Shown piece after piece: positions 7,516 through 12,481 of a stretch of 12,481 bases of DNA. A program made the translations under genes and the position numbers. The notes under the pieces are model-generated. The model saw only the letters and a program-made list of their open reading frames with translations, ran no database searches and had not been told where the DNA came from. Every line of letters begins with the position of its first letter. Within the stretch, counting starts at the first letter, position 1. The stretch comes from DASPXY01 sp038227745. GTDB lineage: Bacteria; Planctomycetota; Planctomycetia; Gemmatales; Gemmataceae. The DNA is taken from assembly GCA_038227745.1 (NCBI GenBank), contig JBBRPS010000247.1, positions 1 through 12,481 on the forward strand, written 5' to 3'.

Positions 7516-10500
7516 TCACCCGATCCGGATGATCTTCGCGACCGAGGGCACGCCGTTGCTGAGCAGGAACATCAGGTAGTGCCCTGGAGGGGCGAGGTTC
7601 GGATTCGACGGCGCCGTCACTGTCAGCGCGCCGGTCGTCCGGCTGAACGGCACGCTGACGAACCGCTGGTTGGCGTCGAAGGCGTGCGTGGTGGACGGCA
7701 GGCGAATCAGGTTCACCGCCGTCACGTTCGCCGCGTCGGGGGTGCCGACGGTGAACGACTGGCCGTAGCCCACCGCGTCCGGGGCGGCGGCGATGGTCGG
7801 CCTGGTCCCGGCGAACAGGTAAGACGGCGAGTAGATTTCCGCATCGTTGTGGACGCCGGTGGCGCCGGCCCCTTCGCCCCCGCCCGAGGAGACGACCCGG
7901 CCGTCCGGCAGCAGCAGGGCGGTGGAGTGGTAGCCGCGCGTCACCTGTGCGGAGGGCAGGGTCGTCCAGGTCTCGCTGCCCGGATCCCAGACTTCCGCGG
8001 GCAGCACCGGGTTGCGCTCGTTGTTGAACCCCGCCGGGCCGACCCCGCCCGTCACGAGCACCTTGCCGTCGGCCAGGAGGCTGGCGTTGAGGTGCCGTCG
8101 CCCGAAGGCCAGCGGCGCGACCGTGCGCCAGACAGGAGTGGCGGCGTTGAGGTCGATGACCTCGGCGGTGGCGGTGGCGTCGTCGTTGGGGGTAGCGCCG
8201 TTGTTCACGTCGCCGCCGCCGACGATCAGGATCTTGCCGGGGGCGTACAGCACCGCGGCGCCGTAGGTGCGCAGGCCGAAGTTGCTGTCGGGCCCCCGCG
8301 TCCAGGAACCCGTCCCCGTGGTGTCCAGGAACCAGGTGCTCTTGTCCGGACCGGCCTTGAAGACGCGGCCATCGGGCGCCAGGAACATGCGCGGGTAGAG
8401 GTCCACGCCGAGGGCGGCGGCGTTGACGGCCTGCGCCTGGGCGCCGGTGAGATTGCGCCAGGTCCCGGTCGCCGGCTGCCACACCTGGGCGAGCGTGTTC
8501 TTGTTGAAGACGGTATCGATGCTGCCGGAGGTCACCAGCACGTCGCCGTTGGCGAGCGTCGTGTTGGTCGGATACCAGCGGCCGGCGTTCATGTCCGGCA
8601 AGGGCGTCCAGGTGTTGGCGAACGGGTCGTAGACGGTGGCGTTCTTCACGCCAACGCCGTCCTGGGTCGCGTCCCCCTCATCGGGGTGCCCGCCGGTGAC
8701 GAGCAGGCGGCCGTCCGCCAGGAAGGTGTGCCCACTGCAAAAGGCGTCGTAACCGGCCAGCGCGGGGATGCTGACCGTCTGCGTCACCGGATCCCACAGG
8801 CGGGCGTTACCGAGCCGGTCCCAGAACATGACCCGCCCGGTGGGCAGCAGTTGCATGTGGATGGCCAGGATGGACAACGGCTGGATGTCGCTCCAGTGAC
8901 CGAGGGACCGCGCCGTCTCATTATCGACAATGGTGACCGCGGCCGCCGACGGGCCGACCAACTCCGCCCCGCCCGTGGGATTGCTCAGGGACACCTGCAC
9001 CAACAGGTCGCCCTCCCGAGCCGGGTCGGGGAGGACCGGCACGCTGAAGGATTTGGTGGTCTCCCCGGGAGCGAACGTGAGCATGCCGGAGACAGGGGTA
9101 AAGTCCGCGCCGGCCGTCGCCGTGAGCCCGGTGGCGGAGAACCGCACGGTCACCGCAGCGCTCGGGAGCCTGTTCCGCTGATACCAGGTGGCCGGCGCCT
9201 GACCGAACTGGCCCGTCGGGTCGAACACGCCGACAGTGCTGACGCCGTTGCCGTCCCAGTCGGCGGGGATGGGCCTCCACATCGCACCCCCGTAAGCGAA
9301 CATCCCGGCGTCGGCGGGGCCGGCGCTGTTGCTATTCCGCAAATACCAGGTGGCCGGCAGCTGACCAAACTGACCCGTCGGATCGAACGCGCCCACGGTG
9401 GTCTGGCCGTCGCCGTCCCAGTCGCCTGTCACGGGCACCCAGCCGGGCGCCCCGTAGGTGAACCGGCCGGCGTCGGGCGCGCCCGGGCTGTTGCTGTTCC
9501 GCAAATACCAGGTGGCCGGCGGCTGACCAAACTGACCCGTCGGATCGAACGCGCCCACGGTGGTCTTCCCGTCGCCGTCCCAGTCGCCTGCCACGGGCAC
9601 CCAGCCGGGCACCCCGTAGACGAACTGGCCGGCGTCGGGCGCGCCCGGGCTGTTGCTGTTCCGCAAATAGAACGTGGCCGTCGCGGGGTCGAAGACGCCG
9701 ATGGAGGTGACGCCGTCGCCGTCCCAGTCGCCTACGACCGGGATCCAGCCCGGCGCCCCGTACTGGAAGGGCTTGAAGTCGGGCGCGCCCGGGCTGTTGC
9801 TGTTCTTCAGATACCAGGTGGCGGTGTTGGGGTCGAAAGCGCCGAGGGTGGCGACACCGTCGCCGTTCCAGTCGCCCGCGACCGGGATCCAGTCGGCGGC
9901 GCCGTACGCGAACGGCGCGACGTCCGGGCCAACGCCGGCCGGCGTCCGCGTGACGGTGACCTGGGCGGCACCGCCCGTTTCCGCGGCGCTGGTCGCGGCG
10001 GCGCTGAACGAGAGCGTCCCCTGCAAGGGGCGGAGGAAGCGCACGTTGACGTTGTCGAGGTCGAAAGCGGCCGTCTCGCCGCCCGCCCGCGCCCCGAAAT
10101 GCACACGGCCTTCGTAGGGGGTGTAGCCGGCGATGTGGAAGCGGTCGATGACGGTGACCGGCGCCTGCTCGCGGGCGGGCGAGAGCAGGACGCTGACGTC
10201 CGCCCCGCCGCCGCCGGCCTGGACGAGGATCCGCGTGTGTGTCCAGATGCCCCTGGCCAGGTCGAGCACGGGTGTCACGTCCACCTGGGTCAGCACGGCG
10301 CCGTTGAAGTGGAGGGAGATGCTGTTGCTGAAGACGTTGCCGCGGATGTTGGGGGGACCGATGTCCCCAATGTCGGCATTGCGGTAGATGTCGAACCCGA
10401 CCCCGAGAGAACCGGTAAAGTTCGGCTCTTCCGCGGTCCCGCCCACGGGGCCGGTGCTCCCGTAAGTCTGGGTGTTCAGCAGAGCGAAGCCGAAGCCGTC

Positions 10501-10887
10501 CGCCCGTCCGTTCCCGGGGGTGATGCGGAAATCGAAGTCGGCCACGAGCTTCTGAGACGGGCCGGCGTTGGTGCGGTCGAACGCGATGGTGTTGAAACTG
10601 GGGGGCATGGGCGTGGGATCGGCGGAGACCAGCCGGAGGAACTTGCCGGTGCCGGTCGGCCCTCCGTCCATCACGGTGGGCTCGGGGCCGTTATTGAACT
10701 GCCCCGGGACAAAGTGACTGCCCATGTCGGGGGCGTTAAAGGTCTGAACGGTGGCGACCGGGACACAGCGGTCCTCCAGCGGTTCAAGGGTAAGGGGCGT
10801 CCGCCGCCGTCGCGGTTTCGCGGCAGGCGGCCTTGCTGGGAACAGGGATCTCAGGAAACGCAGGGAGAAGTTCATGAGGGGCCTCAT
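7516..10887 (-). CDS. secreted multidomain copper radical oxidase (galactose/glyoxal oxidase-like) with lectin-like, split Calx-beta and FG-GAP-like repeats
   Basis: A 1123-residue extracellular protein. It starts with a short basic region and the planctomycete export-type motif LEPLEDRCVP (34-43). Residues ~50-287 look like an L-type lectin/concanavalin-fold domain (ADGFGFALLN, LGVGFDIY, FDLDNVNVRF). Half a Calx-beta domain (~288-319) is followed by five FG-GAP-like repeats with GDWDGDG motifs (320-575), then the other Calx-beta half (576-657). The oxidase propeller starts near 660 and the galactose-oxidase-type E-set (PF09118) near 1016. Aligned by eye with galactose oxidase, the radical-copper residues are Cys717 (FCSGH), Tyr772 (RWYP), Tyr986-His987 (GYHSTALLLPDGRV) and His1068 (TTHAF). 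RWYP and the missing stacking Trp point to the glyoxal-oxidase side. Expected chemistry is oxidation of an alcohol or aldehyde with O2, giving H2O2; the substrate is unknown. The ATG at 10887 has AAGG 7 bases upstream; the ATG at 10875, with GAGG at 6 bases, is equally possible. Confidence 0.9.
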   Translation of the reverse strand: MRPLMNFSLRFLRSLFPARPPAAKPRRRRTPLTLEPLEDRCVPVATVQTFNAPDMGSHFVPGQFNNGPEPTVMDGGPTGTGKFLRLVSADPTPMPPSFNTIAFDRTNAGPSQKLVADFDFRITPGNGRADGFGFALLNTQTYGSTGPVGGTAEEPNFTGSLGVGFDIYRNADIGDIGPPNIRGNVFSNSISLHFNGAVLTQVDVTPVLDLARGIWTHTRILVQAGGGGADVSVLLSPAREQAPVTVIDRFHIAGYTPYEGRVHFGARAGGETAAFDLDNVNVRFLRPLQGTLSFSAAATSAAETGGAAQVTVTRTPAGVGPDVAPFAYGAADWIPVAGDWNGDGVATLGAFDPNTATWYLKNSNSPGAPDFKPFQYGAPGWIPVVGDWDGDGVTSIGVFDPATATFYLRNSNSPGAPDAGQFVYGVPGWVPVAGDWDGDGKTTVGAFDPTGQFGQPPATWYLRNSNSPGAPDAGRFTYGAPGWVPVTGDWDGDGQTTVGAFDPTGQFGQLPATWYLRNSNSAGPADAGMFAYGGAMWRPIPADWDGNGVSTVGVFDPTGQFGQAPATWYQRNRLPSAAVTVRFSATGLTATAGADFTPVSGMLTFAPGETTKSFSVPVLPDPAREGDLLVQVSLSNPTGGAELVGPSAAAVTIVDNETARSLGHWSDIQPLSILAIHMQLLPTGRVMFWDRLGNARLWDPVTQTVSIPALAGYDAFCSGHTFLADGRLLVTGGHPDEGDATQDGVGVKNATVYDPFANTWTPLPDMNAGRWYPTNTTLANGDVLVTSGSIDTVFNKNTLAQVWQPATGTWRNLTGAQAQAVNAAALGVDLYPRMFLAPDGRVFKAGPDKSTWFLDTTGTGSWTRGPDSNFGLRTYGAAVLYAPGKILIVGGGDVNNGATPNDDATATAEVIDLNAATPVWRTVAPLAFGRRHLNASLLADGKVLVTGGVGPAGFNNERNPVLPAEVWDPGSETWTTLPSAQVTRGYHSTALLLPDGRVVSSGGGEGAGATGVHNDAEIYSPSYLFAGTRPTIAAAPDAVGYGQSFTVGTPDAANVTAVNLIRLPSTTHAFDANQRFVSVPFSRTTGALTVTAPSNPNLAPPGHYLMFLLSNGVPSVAKIIRIG
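9163..9930 (-). repeat. five FG-GAP/VCBS-like repeat units within the oxidase gene
   Basis: Five in-frame units of 47, 48, 54, 54 and 53 codons (9930-9790, 9789-9646, 9645-9484, 9483-9322, 9321-9163, in translation order). The consensus is about GAPDAGxFxYGxPGWVPV, GDWDGDGxTTVGxFDP, then ATWYLRNSNSP. The DxDGDG core is a typical calcium-binding loop. Units 3 to 5 carry an extra TGQFGQ segment that units 1 and 2 lack. Units 3 and 4 differ at only about 11 of 162 bases by hand count, which indicates recent duplication. Confidence 0.9.
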
Positions 10888-10908
10888 GGTTCGACCTTGC
10901 TTTGGGAG

Positions 10909-10922
10909 CGGGGGCGCCCCCG
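10909..10922. promoter_or_regulatory. 14-base perfect palindrome upstream of the oxidase gene
   Basis: CGGGGGCGCCCCCG is perfectly self-complementary and lies 22 to 35 bases upstream of the ATG at 10887, within the probable leader. It is operator-like by symmetry and position. In GC-rich DNA this could be chance, and no regulator is identified. Confidence 0.3.
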
Positions 10923-11008
10923 GGAACCAGCGGCCGCCGGGCCAGGTGAGCACGAGGGGCGACGGGGCGCTGTGCGAGATGGGTGCTTCGGCTGCCGGAG
11001 ATGGGGAT

Positions 11009-11037
11009 ATTATCGCCCCTTGACGCGCCCCAAGCAA
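11009..11037 (-). promoter_or_regulatory. candidate promoter of the secreted oxidase gene
   Basis: On the minus strand, TTGCTT (11032-11037, matching the TTG of the -35), a 17-base spacer and GATAAT (11009-11014, 5 of 6 to the -10). The -10 sits in a local AT-rich patch in otherwise GC-rich DNA. The implied leader is about 115 bases. The weak -35 keeps confidence low. Confidence 0.35.
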
Positions 11038-11109
11038 GCGCTTTTCGGGATCCAATCTGTCCCTGTCGCGGGAGGCTGCCTCTCCGGTGGCGTCCGCCGC
11101 GCGGCTCGC

Positions 11110-11163
11110 AGGACAAGCGGCCGGCTTGCGCCCAAGGAGAGGGACAAGGCGGCCGCTTGTCCT
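11110..11163. repeat. inverted repeat with 19-bp arms in the divergent gap
   Basis: The arms 11110-11128 and 11145-11163 are reverse complements with one mismatch and a 16-base spacer. The right half is also a hairpin, GGACAAG (11142-11148) with CTTGTCC (11156-11162). Its outer end reads GTCCTACG on the plus strand (CGTAGGAC on the minus), the same end as the 58-bp palindrome at 3906-3963. It lies upstream of both neighbouring genes, so a terminator role is unlikely. Confidence 0.8.
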
Positions 11164-11220
11164 ACGAACCCCAAGCCACGCCTCGGGGTGGAAGAAAACC
11201 CGCGGCCGCTCGCGAGAAGC

Positions 11221-11229
11221 TGATAGAAT
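11221..11229 (+). promoter_or_regulatory. extended -10 promoter of the Hsp70-like gene
   Basis: TGATAGAAT is an extended -10 (TG, one base, then TAGAAT with 5 of 6 matches). It lies 51 bases before the ATG at 11281, implying a leader of about 45 bases. There is no recognisable -35, as is common for extended -10 promoters. It does not look like a heat-shock sigma promoter, and no CIRCE element is present. Confidence 0.4.
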
Positions 11230-11280
11230 ACCCTCCAAGGGAGTGGGGTCGTGCATTCTTCCGTCCTTTCGTGAACCGCC

Positions 11281-12481
11281 ATGCCACGTTACCTGATCGG
11301 CATCGATCTCGGCACCACGAACAGCGCTCTGGCCTACATCGACCTGGAGCGGCCGCGGCGCGGCCCGCCGGGCCAGGCCGAGGTCCGGCCGTTCCCCGTG
11401 CCGCAGCTCGTCGCCGCCGGCGAGGTCGCCAACCGCCCGCTCCTGCCGTCGTTCCTCTACCTGCCCGGCCAGCACGACCTGCCGCCCGGCGCCACCGCCC
11501 TGCCGTGGAACCCCGACCCCGGTTACGTCGTCGGCGAGTTCGCCCGCAACCACGGGGCCAGGGTCCCCGGTCGCCTCGCCACCTCCGCCAAGTCCTGGCT
11601 GTGCCATGCCGGCGTCGATCGCTCGGCCCCGCTCCTCCCCTGGAGCGCCCCGCCCGACGTGCCGCGCATCTCGCCCGTCGAGGTCTCCACGCGCTTCCTG
11701 CGCCACCTCGTCGAGAGCTGGAACCACGTCATGGCGCGGGACAATCCCGACTATCGCCTGGAGAAGCAGCCCGTCGTGCTGACGGTGCCGGCGTCCTTCG
11801 ACGACATGGCCCGGACGCTCACGGTCGAGGCGGCACGCAAGGCCGGCATCGAGAACCTCACCCTCCTGGAAGAGCCGCAGGCCGCGTTCTACTGCTGGCT
11901 GTCCATGCACTGGGCGCGGGAGGCCGGCCGCCTCAAGCCGGGCGCGTACTGCCTGGTGGTGGACGTGGGCGGCGGCACCAGCGACTTCAGCCTGATCCAG
12001 GCGGTCGAGCAGCAGGGCGAGCTGGCGTTCGTGCGCCAGGCGGTCGGCGACCACCTGCTGCTGGGCGGCGACAACATGGACCTGGCGCTGGCGAAGTCCG
12101 TGGAGACGAAGCTGCCCGCGGCGGGCCGCCTCGACGCGGCCCAGTACGGCACGCTCACCCAGGCCTGCCGCCAGGCCAAGGAGGTGCTGCTGGCGCCGAA
12201 GCCGTCCGACTCGTACGCGGTCACGGTCATGGGCCGCGGCCGTTCGGTGATCGGCGGCGCCCTGCACACGGCGCTGACGCCCGCGGACGTGCGCCGGGTG
12301 ATCTTCGACGGCTTCTTCCCCGAGGTGCCGCGCGACGCCGAGCCGGTGCGCGGGGCGCGCGTCGGCCTGCACGAGATGGGCCTACCCTACGTCAGCGATC
12401 CCGCCATCACGCGCCACCTCGCCGCCTTCCTCGGGCGGCACCTGCCGGGCCAGGCGGGCGCGGCCGGAGGCGCGGCGCCCG
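11281..12481 (+). CDS. Hsp70-family (DnaK-like) ATPase, N-terminal part (3' end outside window)
   Basis: The frame runs 400 codons without a stop to the window edge. It encodes the actin-fold ATPase domain of an Hsp70-type chaperone: phosphate-1 motif IGIDLGTTNSALAYID (6-21); LPSFLYLP, matching the TPSxI strand of Hsp70; VVLTVPASFDD (165-175); LLEEPQAAFY (195-204), matching the connect region; phosphate-2 motif LVVDVGGGTSDFSL (225-238); and GDHLLLGGDNMDLALA, matching the conserved GGxxxD segment. It is diverged from classical DnaK, with a long Pro-rich segment before LPSF and a different region between about 80 and 150. It is therefore more likely one of the extra Hsp70 paralogues common in planctomycetes than the main DnaK. 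ATG at 11281 is placed by the match to the family N-terminus; no clear Shine-Dalgarno precedes it. Any substrate-binding domain would lie outside the window. Confidence 0.92.
   Translation, partial: MPRYLIGIDLGTTNSALAYIDLERPRRGPPGQAEVRPFPVPQLVAAGEVANRPLLPSFLYLPGQHDLPPGATALPWNPDPGYVVGEFARNHGARVPGRLATSAKSWLCHAGVDRSAPLLPWSAPPDVPRISPVEVSTRFLRHLVESWNHVMARDNPDYRLEKQPVVLTVPASFDDMARTLTVEAARKAGIENLTLLEEPQAAFYCWLSMHWAREAGRLKPGAYCLVVDVGGGTSDFSLIQAVEQQGELAFVRQAVGDHLLLGGDNMDLALAKSVETKLPAAGRLDAAQYGTLTQACRQAKEVLLAPKPSDSYAVTVMGRGRSVIGGALHTALTPADVRRVIFDGFFPEVPRDAEPVRGARVGLHEMGLPYVSDPAITRHLAAFLGRHLPGQAGAAGGAAP

Larger units (their letters stand above)
10888..11280. other. 393-base divergent intergenic region
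   Basis: This is the only gap above 300 bases. It separates the start of the oxidase gene (minus) from the start of the Hsp70-like gene (plus). It holds a 14-base palindrome, a candidate promoter for each gene and a 19-bp-arm inverted repeat, listed separately. Open frames cross it on both strands but show no protein-like composition or homology. No RNA gene is recognised. Confidence 0.7.

Noticed and set aside
11020..11048. TTGACG on the plus strand (11020-11025) as the -35 of the Hsp70-like gene.
   Set aside because: No -10-like hexamer lies 16-18 bases downstream, and it is about 255 bases from the start codon; the extended -10 at 11221-11229 fits better.
7432..11223. A 1263-codon open frame on the plus strand opposite the oxidase gene.
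   Set aside because: It is antisense to a gene with clear domains. Its protein is rich in Arg, Gly, Val and Ala with no domain pattern, as expected from the complement of G/C-ending codons.
10888..12372. Extension of the oxidase frame upstream by 495 codons on the minus strand.
   Set aside because: The extension runs antisense to the Hsp70-like gene and through the intergenic repeat. The protein signal begins at MRPLMNFSLRF with its LEPLEDR motif and a ribosome site.

Overview
The window is GC-rich bacterial DNA that looks planctomycete, most likely close to the Gemmata group. The signs are an N-terminal LEPLEDR secretion-type motif on a giant extracellular protein, very strong third-position G/C codon use, Pro/Ala-rich disordered inserts in a housekeeping protein, a planctomycete-type large protein at the left edge, and compact palindromic repeats in the gaps between genes. 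The lineage is an inference from these features.

Layout from left to right. (1) 1-1422, plus: the C-terminal 473 residues of a larger protein that enters from the left, tentatively the planctomycete tubulin-like family. (2) 1446-3437, minus: a complete FtsH membrane AAA+ zinc protease, convergent with gene 1. (3) 3582-3884, plus: a 100-residue glutaredoxin-like protein, divergent from ftsH. (4) 3906-4009: a perfect 58-bp nested palindrome and a second hairpin between convergent gene ends. (5) 4025-7306, minus: a Tex-type RNA-binding protein enlarged to 1093 residues by three disordered segments, with a good sigma70-type promoter at 7367-7395. (6) 7434-7495: a 22-bp-arm inverted repeat. (7) 7516-10887, minus: a 1123-residue secreted protein with a lectin-like domain, a Calx-beta domain split by five FG-GAP-like repeats, and a galactose/glyoxal-oxidase-type copper radical oxidase. 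(8) 10888-11280: the divergent promoter region, with another inverted repeat. (9) 11281-12481, plus: the N-terminal 400 residues of an Hsp70-family ATPase, cut by the right edge.

The genes do not form one pathway. FtsH, Tex and the Hsp70-like protein are housekeeping or stress functions, and each complete gene seems to be its own transcription unit. The outstanding item is the secreted oxidase. All five residues of the copper-radical site (Cys717, Tyr772, Tyr986, His987, His1068) can be picked out, and a five-unit repeat array sits inside a loop of a Calx-beta domain whose two halves join cleanly when the array is removed. No mobile element, CRISPR array, tRNA or rRNA was found.
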